Shown piece after piece: positions 16,783-25,459 of a stretch of DNA of 64,000 bases; positions within the stretch are counted from its first letter, which is position 1; every line of letters begins with the position of its first letter. The translations under genes were made by a program, and so were the position numbers. The notes under the pieces are model-generated. The model was given only the letters and a program-made list of their open reading frames with translations. It was not told where the DNA came from and ran no database searches. Source of the DNA: G965198795 sp965198795 (GTDB lineage: Bacteria; Pseudomonadota; Alphaproteobacteria; Rhodospirillales; Casp-alpha2); contig OZ240674.1 in the NCBI GenBank assembly GCA_965198795.1, positions 2,852,001 through 2,916,000 on the forward strand, written 5' to 3'.

Positions 16783-18048
16783 TCAGGCGATTTCTCTAAA
16801 CACCAGCGACGCATTGGTGCCGCCGAACCCAAAAGAATTGGAAAGCACCGCTTTAATCACGCGCTCTTTCGGCCGCAGGGGCACCAAATCAACGCCTTTG
16901 CAGTCCTCCGATGGATTTTCCAGGTTCAACGTCGGCGGAGCCACGTTGTCCCGCATGGCCAGGATAGAATAGATCGCTTCCACGGCCCCCGCCGCCCCCA
17001 ACAGATGTCCAACGGCGGACTTGGTTGACGACATCAGCATGTCCGCGGCTTCATTGCCGAACAGACGTTTCACCGCGCCCAACTCAATCGCGTCGCCTAG
17101 CGGTGTCGAAGTACCGTGAGCGTTGACGTAATCAATGTCGCCCGGCGACATTTCCGCACGCTTCAACGCAGCCCGCATACAGCGGAACGCGCCGTCGCCG
17201 CTCTCGGCCGGGGCCGTGATATGATGAGCGTCGCCGCTGAGACCATAACCGACAACTTCGGCGTAGATCCGCGCGCCGCGGGCTTTGGCGTGTTCGTACT
17301 CTTCCAACACCACCACACCCGCGCCATCTCCCATGATGAAGCCGTCGCGGCCCTCGTCCCATGGGCGGGACGCTTTCTCGGGCGTGTCATTGTAGCTAGT
17401 GGAAAGCGCGCGGGCTGAGCAGAATCCAGCAACCCCTAGTGGACAAATAGCGGCTTCCGCGCCGCCCGCCACCATGACGTCGGCGTCACCCCACATAATA
17501 AGGCGCGCCGCGTCGCCGATGGCGTGCGTGCCAGTGGCGCAAGCCGTCACGGGAGCATGGTTTGGACCCCGGTAGCCGTATTTGATGGACACGTGTCCGG
17601 ACACCAGGTTGATCAGGCTGGCGGGAATGAAGAACGGGCTCAAGCGCCGGGCCTTGCCCTCATACACCTTGACCGAAGACCTTTCGATTTCCGACAAACC
17701 GCCGATTCCGGAGCCGATCATCACACCAGTGCGGATCTGCTGGTCATCCGTTTCGGCAACCCAGCCCGAATCCTCGACCGCCTGCTGAGCCGCCGCCAAA
17801 CCATAAATAATAAAGGTGTCCATCCGGCGCTGGTCCTTGGCGGGCACCCAGTTTTCGGAATTGAACGTACCGTTCGAGCCGTCACCGCCCGGCACCTGGC
17901 CGCCGATTTTGGCCGGCAGATCGACTTCATCGAAACCTTCCAGTTTCTTGATGCCCGACTCGCCTTTCAGCACGCGCCGCCAATTCTGTTCGACCCCAAT
18001 CCCAAGAGAATTGATCAAACCCAACCCGGTTACAACGACACGTCTCAT
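16783..18048 (-). CDS. fabF: 3-oxoacyl-ACP synthase II
   Basis: A 421-residue FabF. The ATG at 18048 (MRRVVVTGLGLINSLGIGVEQNW) is the family start; an upstream hydrophobic in-frame extension is rejected. The nucleophile lies in VTACATGTHAIG, with His in NAHGTSTPLGD and SAVGHLLGAAG. It elongates acyl-ACP with malonyl-ACP. Between it and acpP is a hairpin terminator at 18116-18145, so fabF transcription probably depends on readthrough or its own promoter in 18049-18169. Confidence 0.96.
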   Translation of the reverse strand: MRRVVVTGLGLINSLGIGVEQNWRRVLKGESGIKKLEGFDEVDLPAKIGGQVPGGDGSNGTFNSENWVPAKDQRRMDTFIIYGLAAAQQAVEDSGWVAETDDQQIRTGVMIGSGIGGLSEIERSSVKVYEGKARRLSPFFIPASLINLVSGHVSIKYGYRGPNHAPVTACATGTHAIGDAARLIMWGDADVMVAGGAEAAICPLGVAGFCSARALSTSYNDTPEKASRPWDEGRDGFIMGDGAGVVVLEEYEHAKARGARIYAEVVGYGLSGDAHHITAPAESGDGAFRCMRAALKRAEMSPGDIDYVNAHGTSTPLGDAIELGAVKRLFGNEAADMLMSSTKSAVGHLLGAAGAVEAIYSILAMRDNVAPPTLNLENPSEDCKGVDLVPLRPKERVIKAVLSNSFGFGGTNASLVFREIA

Positions 18049-18115
18049 CTTGCCGCCCGTCCTTACGACCAAAACAAGGAAATACCATAGATTGAACAGA
18101 AATATGGCCACAAAC

Positions 18116-18145
18116 AGAAAAAGGCGAGACTTTGCGTCCCGCCTT
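18116..18145 (-). terminator. Hairpin terminator after acpP
   Basis: Reading leftward, the stem AAGGCG pairs with CGCCTT, with one A/C mismatch and a further GAC/GTC pairing around the loop GCAAA. A run of five T follows on the acpP strand. It lies 24 bases past the acpP stop and 70 bases before the fabF start. This fits a leaky terminator that lets acpP be expressed more than fabF. Confidence 0.65.
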
Positions 18146-18169
18146 CATTCCCAATTGGCCGGAGCGGGT

Positions 18170-18406
18170 TTAGCCCTGCTTTTTCTCAATGAAATCGATG
18201 GCGTCTTTGATGGTCAGTATCTTTTCCGCCGCATCATCGGGGATTTCGACACCGAACTCTTCTTCAAAAGCCATCACCAGTTCCACCGTGTCCAGGCTGT
18301 CGGCGCCCAGATCGTCAATGAAGCTCGCGTTCTCAACGACCTTTTCTTGGTCCACGCCCAGGTGCTCCAGAACGATCTTCTTCACACGATCGGCAACATC
18401 ACTCAT
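18170..18406 (-). CDS. acpP: Acyl carrier protein
   Basis: A 78-residue ACP starting at the ATG at 18406 (MSDVADRVKKIVLEHLGVD); longer in-frame reading upstream is not family-like. The phosphopantetheine serine sits in GADSLDTVELVM, and the protein is acidic and helical as expected. It carries growing acyl chains for fabF, fabG and fabD, which surround it. About 210 bases separate it from fabG, enough for its own promoter; the hairpin downstream isolates it from fabF. Confidence 0.97.
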   Translation of the reverse strand: MSDVADRVKKIVLEHLGVDQEKVVENASFIDDLGADSLDTVELVMAFEEEFGVEIPDDAAEKILTIKDAIDFIEKKQG

Positions 18407-18616
18407 CTTCTCTTTCCCAATCTTTTTAAGGGTTGCATTTACAGGGTTTACTGGCGCCGGAGCGGCAAGTCTGGCGGAAATTTTGGGATCGCGCTCCCCT
18501 CGTCGCCAAAATTCGCCGTCTCGTAACACACTTTTTTCAGCAAGGCCAGAAGCTTGACCGCGCCGCAAGTCATGTGGTGCGGGCCAATGACGCGCCAAAA
18601 GCCGTCTCGCGGCGCT

Positions 18617-19354
18617 CTAGATCATCACCATCCCGCCATTCACGTGCAACGTCTGGCCCGTCACATAGCCCGCCTCATTGCTCGCCAAGTACACACAAGC
18701 CGCCGCGATCTCGCCGGCTTCACCCATCCGGCCGGCTGGAATGGAGTCTATCAGCTTCTCTTTCCGCTCATCCGCCAGCACCTCCGTCATCGCGGTCGTT
18801 ATGAAACCAGGCGCGACGCAATTCACCGTCACACCGCGGGACGCGACTTCCTGCGCCAGAGACTTGGAGAATCCGATCATCCCCGCCTTGGACGCCGCAT
18901 AGTTCGCCTGACCCGCATTCCCCGTCACACCGACGATGGAGGTAATCCCGATGATCCGGCCCCAGCGCTTTTTCATCATGCCGCGCGACACCGCCCGGCC
19001 GAGGCGGAACGCAGCGGTCAGGTTCACTTCCAGAACCTGATCCCAGTCCTCGTCCCTCATGCGGATCATCAAGGCGTCGCGGGTGAGGCCGGCGTTATTC
19101 ACCAAGATATCGATCCCGCCCATGGCCGCTTCCGCGTCCTTGACCAAAGCTTCCGCCCCTTCCGCCGAAGACAGATCGGCGGGAACGGCCGACGCCCGTT
19201 CACTCAACTCGGCGGCCAGCGGTTCCAGCGCATCCATCCGGCGGCCGGATAAGGCGACATTCGCGCCCGCTGCGTGGAACGCTTTAGCGATGGCGCCGCC
19301 GATGCCGCCGGACGCGCCGGTCACCAGAGCCGTTTTACCGGTCAGATCAAACAT
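18617..19354 (-). CDS. fabG: 3-oxoacyl-ACP reductase
   Basis: A 245-residue FabG with TGASGGIGGAIAKAF for NADPH binding, NNAGLTRDALMIRM, the catalytic Ser-Tyr-Lys in TSIVGVTGNAGQANYAASKAGMI (split here by family convention) and the C-terminal GYVTGQTLHVNGGMVMI. It reduces 3-oxoacyl-ACP in each elongation round. It follows fabD by 38 bases on the same strand and is likely cotranscribed with it. Confidence 0.96.
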   Translation of the reverse strand: MFDLTGKTALVTGASGGIGGAIAKAFHAAGANVALSGRRMDALEPLAAELSERASAVPADLSSAEGAEALVKDAEAAMGGIDILVNNAGLTRDALMIRMRDEDWDQVLEVNLTAAFRLGRAVSRGMMKKRWGRIIGITSIVGVTGNAGQANYAASKAGMIGFSKSLAQEVASRGVTVNCVAPGFITTAMTEVLADERKEKLIDSIPAGRMGEAGEIAAACVYLASNEAGYVTGQTLHVNGGMVMI

Positions 19355-19392
19355 ATGCGTTTCTCCCTCGATCCCGAACGTCAGGCGGGCGC

Positions 19393-20334
19393 TCAGAGCG
19401 TGTTGACAAAGTCCTCGATATCTTGCGGCGCGCCCAGTTGAGCCGCGCCCATTTCCCTGGCGATCCGGCGTCCCAGACCGGACAGCACTTTCCCCGCCCC
19501 GACCTCGACGGCCTGTTCAACCTCCTGGCCCGCCATATACTCCACACATTCACGCCAACGCACCGTCCCGGTCACTTGCTCGACCAGCAGACGTTTGATA
19601 TCGGCGGGATCCTCGGCGGGACCCGCGGTGACGTTCGCGACCACCGGCACGGCGGGAGCGTTGACGGTGACGGCGTCCAACGCTTCAGCCATGGCGCTGG
19701 CCGCCGGCTCCATCATCGCGCAATGGAACGGCGCGCTGACCGTTAGAAGCAGGGCTCTCTTCGCCCCTTTCCCAGCCGCCAGGGTAATGGCGCGGTCAAC
19801 AGCAGCAGCCGCGCCGGAGATAACGACCTGATTGCCGCCGTTGTCGTTGGCGACGGAACAAACCTCACCGGCCGCCGCCTCAACCGCCAGCGCCGCCACG
19901 TCTTCAAATTCAAGCCCCATGATCGCCGCCATGGCGCCCTCGCCAACGGGAACGGCGTCCTGCATGGCGTTGCCCCGAATGTGAAGAAGCCTCGCCGTAT
20001 CCGACAACGAAAACGCGCCTGCGGCGGCTAGCGCGGAATATTCTCCCAACGAGTGACCAGCGGCGAAAGAAACCACATCGGCGAGCTTGACGTTGGCTTC
20101 GCCTTCCAAAACACGCAGCGCCGCCATGCTGGCCGCCATGATCGCTGGTTGCGCGTTGGCGGTCAGGGTCAGGTCTTCGATGGGACCTTCAAACATCAGG
20201 GCGGAGAGCTTCCGGCCCAGGGTGTCGTCAACTTCCTCGAAGACCTCCCGGGCGGCGGGAAAAGCGTCCGCCAGCTCTTTACCCATGCCGACGACTTGCG
20301 ACCCTTGGCCCGGGAATACGAATGCGCGCTTCAT
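19393..20334 (-). CDS. fabD: Malonyl-CoA:ACP transacylase
   Basis: A 313-residue FabD that begins MKRAFVFPGQGSQVVGMGKEL. The nucleophile serine is in FAAGHSLGEYSALAAAG and the catalytic His in VSAPFHCAMMEPAA. It loads malonyl groups on ACP. It is the first gene of fabD-fabG, with a 130-base intergenic stretch (20335-20464) upstream that should carry the promoter. Confidence 0.96.
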   Translation of the reverse strand: MKRAFVFPGQGSQVVGMGKELADAFPAAREVFEEVDDTLGRKLSALMFEGPIEDLTLTANAQPAIMAASMAALRVLEGEANVKLADVVSFAAGHSLGEYSALAAAGAFSLSDTARLLHIRGNAMQDAVPVGEGAMAAIMGLEFEDVAALAVEAAAGEVCSVANDNGGNQVVISGAAAAVDRAITLAAGKGAKRALLLTVSAPFHCAMMEPAASAMAEALDAVTVNAPAVPVVANVTAGPAEDPADIKRLLVEQVTGTVRWRECVEYMAGQEVEQAVEVGAGKVLSGLGRRIAREMGAAQLGAPQDIEDFVNTL

Positions 20335-20464
20335 GAGCGGAATGTCCTTGATGGGTTGAAAATTTGAAAGAGGGCGGCGGAAGCGCCGTGTCCATGCCGG
20401 GTCGCGAAAAACAGGGGCGGGTCATATGACGTTCAGCTGACTTTATGTCAAGAGGCGCCCCGTT

Positions 20465-20659
20465 TCAGCCCTCACCGCAGAGCGGACGCGCACCCAGGCG
20501 GCTTCGCAATTCTTCCTTTTGCCTGAGGCGCCGGGTCAGGATTTCGGGCGCCTCTAAGCCGTCACGCTCACGCTCGATTACCCAATCCGTGATCGTCCGG
20601 GGAAGCAACCGGTCGATTTCTTCCAGCTTGGCGACGATCTCTTCATTGGTTTCAGGCAT
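20465..20659 (-). CDS. Small uncharacterised protein (64 aa)
   Basis: A short frame from the ATG at 20659 gives MPETNEEIVAKLEEIDRLLP followed by a charged, helical C-terminus (ILTRRLRQKEELRSRLG). An alternative ATG at 20689 would add 10 residues; neither has a strong ribosome site. The helical, charge-rich make-up looks like a genuine small cytosolic protein. It sits between fabD and the divergent rpsF promoter. I do not recognise the family. Confidence 0.5.
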   Translation of the reverse strand: MPETNEEIVAKLEEIDRLLPRTITDWVIERERDGLEAPEILTRRLRQKEELRSRLGARPLCGEG

Positions 20660-20781
20660 GGAAATATTGTTTTGAGGTGATATCCGCATAAATTCTAGAG
20701 TCCCCGGTCCGGGCGCGCAACTTCGTGATGGCCGCATTAGTTATTTGATGAAATCAACGCCGCGGAAACACTCTGACGGAC

Positions 20782-20809
20782 TTGCATCGCCAAGACTTCT
20801 GTGTATAGT
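20782..20809 (+). promoter_or_regulatory. Putative sigma-70 promoter for rpsF operon
   Basis: TTGCAT at 20782-20787 and TATAGT at 20804-20809 are separated by 16 bases, close to the -35 and -10 consensus. The predicted transcript would start near 20816, about 90 bases before the rpsF start codon, leaving a leader that might hold a ribosomal-protein operator. Confidence 0.5.
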
Positions 20810-20904
20810 GCGCCGCCTTGCTCCTTGCTGGAGGCGCGCCGCCTTCAGCTATGCCTGATCCGGGTGGTCCGGATTTGGTTGAGACAAGCCTAAAGGAGAA
20901 AAAT

Positions 20905-21345
20905 TTGGCCTTATACGAGAGCGTTTTCATCGCGCGCCCCGACATTTCGCAGGCGCAGGTGGACGGATTGATTGAGACCTTCGAAAAAGCCCTGTCCGAG
21001 GGCGGCGGAAGCGTCGCCAAAAAGGAATACTGGGGGCTGCGGTCTCTCGCCTACAAAATCAAAAAGAACCGCAAAGGCCACTACGTGTTGATGAATATCG
21101 ACGCGCCGGGGCCTGCTGTCCACGAGATGGAACGGCAAATGCGGATTCACGACGACGTCATACGTCACCTGACTGTGCGTGTTGACGAACTGGAAGAAGG
21201 CCCGTCAGCCGTCATGGTGAACAAGGACCGGGATGATCGTCCGCGCCGCGGCCGCGACGACGACCGCCGGGGTCCGCGCCCGGAGCGCGGCCCGCGCGAA
21301 GACCGCCCCCCGCGCGCCGAGGCCCGGGAAAAAGGAGACGCGTAA
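20905..21345 (+). CDS. rpsF: Ribosomal protein bS6, TTG start
   Basis: The S6 family N-terminus (ALYESVFIARPDISQAQVDGL) is in frame only with a TTG at 20905, which lies 6 bases after a strong AAAGGAG site, so I take the 146-residue product from there rather than the upstream in-frame codons. The S6 fold spans residues 1-95; the rest is an Arg/Asp/Pro-rich tail (RPRRGRDDDRRGPRPERGPRE) of about 45 residues, as is common in alphaproteobacteria. S6 binds 16S rRNA with S18, encoded directly next: the S6 TAA is immediately followed by the S18 ATG. Confidence 0.93.
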   Translation: MALYESVFIARPDISQAQVDGLIETFEKALSEGGGSVAKKEYWGLRSLAYKIKKNRKGHYVLMNIDAPGPAVHEMERQMRIHDDVIRHLTVRVDELEEGPSAVMVNKDRDDRPRRGRDDDRRGPRPERGPREDRPPRAEAREKGDA

Positions 21346-21606
21346 ATGAGACCGACTCCCGTTCGCGCCGCCGGCTCCGGCCCGCGCCCCGTGTTTCATC
21401 GCCGCCGTAAATCGTGCCCGTTTTCGGGTCCGAACGCGCCGAAGATCGACTACAAAGACGTCAAAACCCTGGGCCGCTTCGTGTCGGAGCGCGGCAAGAT
21501 CGTGCCCAGCAGGATCACCGCTGTTTCCAACAGGAAACAGCGCGAACTGGCTCGCGCCGTCAAACGCGCCCGGTTCCTGGGGCTCATGCCTTACGTCGTT
21601 AAGTAA
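21346..21606 (+). CDS. rpsR: Ribosomal protein bS18
   Basis: An 86-residue S18 with the conserved core DYKDVKTLGRFVSERGKIVPSR and the C-terminal KRARFLGLMPYVVK. It has an N-terminal extension of about 20 residues including RRRKSCPFSG. It begins on the base after the rpsF stop, so the two are translationally coupled. A hairpin between this gene and the next suggests partial termination. Confidence 0.97.
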   Translation: MRPTPVRAAGSGPRPVFHRRRKSCPFSGPNAPKIDYKDVKTLGRFVSERGKIVPSRITAVSNRKQRELARAVKRARFLGLMPYVVK

Positions 21607-21614
21607 GACCTGTC

Positions 21615-21647
21615 TCCGGGCCGCTCCCGCTTGAGTGCAGGCCCGGA
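21615..21647 (+). terminator. Hairpin between rpsR and DUF2232 gene
   Basis: TCCGGGCC (21615-21622) and GGCCCGGA (21640-21647) form a perfect 8-bp stem with a 17-base loop, 8 bases after the rpsR stop. There is no T run, so it may be an attenuator, a processing site or a 3' stabiliser rather than a full terminator. Confidence 0.4.
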
Positions 21648-21671
21648 ACAGAGAAGAAGGGTCTGCCAAGG

Positions 21672-22637
21672 ATGCAAAAAGGGGCGCTGATTGCGGTCGG
21701 TGCCGGGATCGCGAGTATCGTTATCTCGCTCCCCGCATTCACCGGATCATCCGCCGGCGTCCTTTTGTTTTACTTGGCGGCCCTGCCGCTTTACATGGCG
21801 GGCCTCGCTCTGGGGCCGACGGCGGGCGTGATCGCTGCGGCCGCCGGGATGATTGGGGCCGGTCTTGCAGGCGGCTCGGTTTTGGCCGGTGTTTATGGGA
21901 TTACCCACGCGCTGCCGGCCTTGATTGTGTCGCGCCGCGCGCTGTTGAAATCAGCGGATGGCGAGTGGTTTCCGGTCGGGCGGATCGTCTCGAGTTTGAG
22001 CATGACCGCATCGGCCATATTGGTTGCGTCGTCGGTCTGGGTGTCTTCCCAAGGCGGCGGGTTGGAGGCGGTGATCATCGGCAATCTGAGCGGTTCGGAA
22101 TTGCTGGTGAATTTCGCCGGTCAACTGAACCAAATGCAGCCGGGAGGCGAGCCGGTCACGGCGCCGGTCTTGGCGAGAGTGGTCGCTCCGGTATTGCCGG
22201 GCGTCATGGGATTGGTTTGGGTGATGACAGCCGTGATTAACGCTGTCATCGCCCAGTCGATCCTGGTGAAGGCCGGGCGAAACCTCCGCCCAACCCCGAA
22301 GTACACGCGGCTGGCGCTGCCGGATGTGTTGTCCTTCGGACTGATTAGCGCGGCGCTGGCCGTTCTGGTGTTCTCGGGCGAGGTGGAATACGCCGCCCAG
22401 AACGTCGTTCTGGCTCTGGCGGCGCCTTTTGTTTTCGCGGGCCTGGGCGCCGTTCACAGGTGGGCGCGGGGCCGCAGCCACCCGACGGCGATTTTGATCG
22501 CGGTCTACGTGGTGTTGTTATGGTTGGGTTGGCCGGTCGTTCTGATCACCGCCCTGGGTATGTACCAACAATGGAGCGTTCGGAGCAATCCACCGGCCGC
22601 TCCGGGCGGCGGCTCCTCGCCGGGGCCGTCGTCTTGA
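21672..22637 (+). CDS. DUF2232 integral membrane protein
   Basis: A 321-residue hydrophobic protein with about eight membrane segments, first ones at residues about 4-24, 26-50 and 55-75 (AAAAGMIGAGLAGGSVLAGVYG). Its place between rpsR and rplI is the conserved position of DUF2232 (YybS-like) proteins in alphaproteobacteria. These resemble the S (substrate-capture) components of vitamin transporters, but the substrate is unknown. The operon context suggests cotranscription with ribosomal proteins rather than shared function. Confidence 0.8.
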   Translation: MQKGALIAVGAGIASIVISLPAFTGSSAGVLLFYLAALPLYMAGLALGPTAGVIAAAAGMIGAGLAGGSVLAGVYGITHALPALIVSRRALLKSADGEWFPVGRIVSSLSMTASAILVASSVWVSSQGGGLEAVIIGNLSGSELLVNFAGQLNQMQPGGEPVTAPVLARVVAPVLPGVMGLVWVMTAVINAVIAQSILVKAGRNLRPTPKYTRLALPDVLSFGLISAALAVLVFSGEVEYAAQNVVLALAAPFVFAGLGAVHRWARGRSHPTAILIAVYVVLLWLGWPVVLITALGMYQQWSVRSNPPAAPGGGSSPGPSS

Positions 22638-22679
22638 ACTTAAATGAACGCCGAACGGCGAAACATAGGAGAGACCGTT

Positions 22680-23378
22680 ATGGAAGTCATCCTGCTGGAA
22701 CGGGTCGAGAAATTGGGTCAGATGGGCGACGTCGTGACCGTCAAGCCCGGCTTCGCCCGCAACTTCCTGATCCCGAAAAACAAGGCGCTGCGCGCCACGG
22801 CCCAGAACAAGGCCCGGTTCGAAGCCGAGAAAGCGCAACTGGAGGCGCACAATCTGGAGCGCAAGTCGGAAGCGGAAGCCGTCGCCGGGAAGCTGGCCGA
22901 CGCCAAGACCGTTGTGATCCGCCAGGCCGGTGAGTCCGGTCAACTGTACGGCTCGGTCAACGCCCGCGACATCGCGGCCTCACTGACGGAAAGCGGCGTC
23001 GCCGTTAAGCGCGATCAGGTTCAATTACCGCAACCGATCAAGACCCTGGGCCTGCACGACGTTCTCGTCCGCCTGCACCCGGAAGTGTCCGTCACCATTG
23101 TCGCTAACGTCGCGCGCTCCGGGGAGGAAGCCGTCACGCAAGCCGAAACCGGGGCCGCCGTTGTTGGCGGCGCCGATAATGACAAGGCCGATATGGACAA
23201 GGCCGATAATGACAAGACTGATATGGACACCGCCGTCGAGGACGCTTCGGAAGCGCTGCTGGCTCAGGCAGAGGCGGTCTTTGAGGAAGACGCCGCCGCC
23301 GACGTCATCGCAGAAGTCGAAAGCCTGACGGACGCCCCCAGCGAGGCGGATGAAGCCGAAGAAGAAAAAGCCGAATAA
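22680..23378 (+). CDS. rplI: Ribosomal protein bL9 with acidic tail
   Basis: A 232-residue L9 from the ATG at 22680 (MEVILLERVEKLGQMGDVV), the family start. The N-terminal rRNA-binding domain (1-50), long connecting helix and C-terminal domain (to about 150) are intact. A further 80 residues form an acidic tail; four near-identical five-residue units (NDKAD/MDKAD type) are encoded by 15-base repeats at 23175-23234. L9 binds 23S rRNA and stabilises the L1 stalk base. A strong hairpin terminator follows 46 bases after the stop. Confidence 0.95.
   Translation: MEVILLERVEKLGQMGDVVTVKPGFARNFLIPKNKALRATAQNKARFEAEKAQLEAHNLERKSEAEAVAGKLADAKTVVIRQAGESGQLYGSVNARDIAASLTESGVAVKRDQVQLPQPIKTLGLHDVLVRLHPEVSVTIVANVARSGEEAVTQAETGAAVVGGADNDKADMDKADNDKTDMDTAVEDASEALLAQAEAVFEEDAAADVIAEVESLTDAPSEADEAEEEKAE
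23175..23234 (+). repeat. 15-bp in-frame tandem repeat in rplI
   Basis: Four adjacent 15-base units alternate between GATAATGACAAGGCC and GATATGGACAAGGCC; the last two carry small changes (AAGACT, GACACC). They encode a D-N/M-D-K-A pattern in the acidic L9 tail. Because the unit is a multiple of three, copy change keeps the frame. Confidence 0.8.
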
Positions 23379-23424
23379 GCCTTGTCCGCGGCGCGCGGTT
23401 CCGCGCCTTGAAAAGTGGAAAAAC

Positions 23425-23454
23425 GAAAAGGCGCCCATTCCGGGCCGCCTTTTC
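23425..23454 (+). terminator. Rho-independent-type hairpin after rplI
   Basis: GAAAAGGCG (23425-23433) pairs perfectly with CGCCTTTTC (23446-23454), and CCC/GGG inside the loop can extend the stem. The T residues lie within the 3' arm, so terminator strength relies on the arm itself. It separates the ribosomal operon from dnaB. Confidence 0.65.
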
Positions 23455-23586
23455 ATTCGCCGCCAATTTTACAAGCGTTCGCCGGGCCGTATGGAACGCC
23501 GGAACCCGGCGGGGGAACAAGAACGGACGCCCCGGCGTGGCGTGGACCTGCGTTTTCACGCGGATCACCAGCCAACCATCTACAGA

Positions 23587-23649
23587 TCATCCACAGGCTT
23601 TCCCAGGTTCCACAGGTCGATATTATCCACATTGCCCCCGTGATCCACA
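23587..23649 (+). promoter_or_regulatory. Array of four DnaA-box-like sites before dnaB
   Basis: TTATCCACA at 23623-23631 is a perfect DnaA box. TCATCCACA (23587-23595) and TGATCCACA (23641-23649) differ at one position, and GGTTCCACA (23606-23614) is a weaker match. All have the same orientation and start-to-start distances of 19, 17 and 18 bases. The array ends 51 bases before the dnaB start codon. Together with the terminator upstream, it accounts for most of the 321-base gap 23379-23699. Confidence 0.7.
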
Positions 23650-23699
23650 GGCGGGTTTCACCTCCCCCCGCGCCCGCCATCTGCCAAAATGGACGCCTC

Positions 23700-25295
23700 A
23701 TGTCCGACGTGATATTTCCCCCCGACCCACCCGATCAAGCGCCAATCGACCCAAACCCGGCCGATCCCGGGGACGGCCTGACCGATGGTCTTGCCGACGA
23801 GTTCGCGGCTTCCCTGTCTTTGACGAACGGCGAAGCTGCGGCGGCGGTTTATCGAACGCCACCCCACAACATCGAGGCGGAAAAAGCGCTTCTGGGCGCC
23901 GTCTTGATCCACAACCGGGCCTACGAGCAGGTAAGCGAATTTCTGCGGGCGGAGCACTTTTCCATCGAACAGCACGGCAAGGTCTTCGCCGCGGCGGGCA
24001 AGCTCATCGACGCGGGACAGATCGCCGATCCGGTAACGCTGAAGCGCTATTTCGAGAACGAGCAAAGTCTCGCCGAGATTGGCGGTCCCGCCTATCTGGC
24101 GGCGTTGGCGGGCTCCGCCGTCACGGTCATCAACGCTCGGGAATATGGACGGATCATCTATGATCTGTTCTTGAAACGGAAACTGATCGAGCTGGGCGAG
24201 GACCTGGTCAACCGCGCCTATGGCGGGCCGGAAGAAGATATCGGCGATACGGCGACGGGACAGATTGAGCGCGCCGAGCAATCGCTCTATGACTTGGCGA
24301 CGGCGGGCGACACGGAAGGCGGGTTCCAGGACTTCAAGCAATCCCTCATCAAAGCCATCAATATCGCCGAGACCGCCCACAAGCGGGACGGCGGTCTGGC
24401 CGGCGTCCCGACAGGGCTGCGTGATCTGGATAAACTGCTGGGCGGCATGCATCCGTCCGACTTGATCGTCCTGGCGGGCCGTCCGTCGATGGGAAAAACG
24501 GCGCTCGCCACGAACATGGCTTTCAACATGGCGCAAATGCACCGCAACACCGGCGGCGAGGAAGGCGCTGTCGTGGGTTTCTTCTCGCTGGAAATGTCGG
24601 CGGAACAATTGGCCGCGCGTATTCTAAGCCAGGCGACGGAAATCTCGTCCGACAAAATGCGGAAAGGCGAACTGTCGAATGAGGAATTCGTTCAGTTGGC
24701 GCAATACGCCCAGGCGCTTTATGACAGCCCCATCTTTATCGACGACACACCGGGCCTGACAGTCTCGGCGCTGCGAACGCGGGCGCGGCGTTTGAAACGG
24801 AAACATAACCTTGACCTCATCGTCATTGATTATCTTCAGCTTGTCTCGGGCGTCCCCGGCGCGAGACCGGACAGCCGTGTGCAGGAGGTTTCCGAAATCA
24901 CGCGGGGACTGAAAACCCTGGCGAAAGAGTTGAATGTTCCCGTCATCGCGCTATCGCAGTTGAGCCGGGCGGTCGAAAGCCGGGAACCGCCACGTCCGCA
25001 ATTGGCGGACTTGCGGGAGTCGGGCTCCATCGAACAGGACGCCGACGTGGTGATGTTCATCTACCGCGAGGAATACTATCTGGAGCGCAAGAAGCCCGGC
25101 CGCCGGGTGGACGAGGACGAAGGCAAATTCGTTGAACGCGAGTCCCGTTGGGAAGACGCGAAGGCCAAAGTAGCCAACATGGCGGACGTTATCGTCGCCA
25201 AACAGCGTCACGGCCCGATTGGTGACGTACGCCTGTTCTTCGACGGGAATTACACCCGGTTTGGGAATTTGGACACGACCGACTACGGCCGGTGA
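23700..25295 (+). CDS. dnaB: Replicative DNA helicase
   Basis: A 531-residue DnaB. From the ATG at 23700 the first 50 residues are Pro/Asp-rich and unstructured; the N-terminal domain starts at RTPPHNIEAEKALLGAVL and the RecA-like domain at TGLRDLDKLLGGMHPSDLIVLAGRPSMGKTALA (Walker A). DLIVIDYLQLVSG is Walker B, and LRESGSIEQDADVVMFIYREEYY is the conserved H4-region. It forms the hexameric helicase at replication forks. No clear ribosome site is visible before the ATG. The DnaA-box array in the upstream gap suggests control by DnaA. Confidence 0.96.
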   Translation: MSDVIFPPDPPDQAPIDPNPADPGDGLTDGLADEFAASLSLTNGEAAAAVYRTPPHNIEAEKALLGAVLIHNRAYEQVSEFLRAEHFSIEQHGKVFAAAGKLIDAGQIADPVTLKRYFENEQSLAEIGGPAYLAALAGSAVTVINAREYGRIIYDLFLKRKLIELGEDLVNRAYGGPEEDIGDTATGQIERAEQSLYDLATAGDTEGGFQDFKQSLIKAINIAETAHKRDGGLAGVPTGLRDLDKLLGGMHPSDLIVLAGRPSMGKTALATNMAFNMAQMHRNTGGEEGAVVGFFSLEMSAEQLAARILSQATEISSDKMRKGELSNEEFVQLAQYAQALYDSPIFIDDTPGLTVSALRTRARRLKRKHNLDLIVIDYLQLVSGVPGARPDSRVQEVSEITRGLKTLAKELNVPVIALSQLSRAVESREPPRPQLADLRESGSIEQDADVVMFIYREEYYLERKKPGRRVDEDEGKFVERESRWEDAKAKVANMADVIVAKQRHGPIGDVRLFFDGNYTRFGNLDTTDYGR

Positions 25296-25459
25296 CCTTT
25301 TCCCTCATACCGTCCCTCTCCCCGCGTGAGGAAATCCATCGTCACTGGCGCGCGGGCGCCGTTCTTCCCTTCGGAGAAAGATGACGCCGTGCGCGGCGCA
25401 GCGCCCCAAGGACGAGCCAGAGACTGGACCGAACCCTTTATCACGGGTAAACGAAAGGG

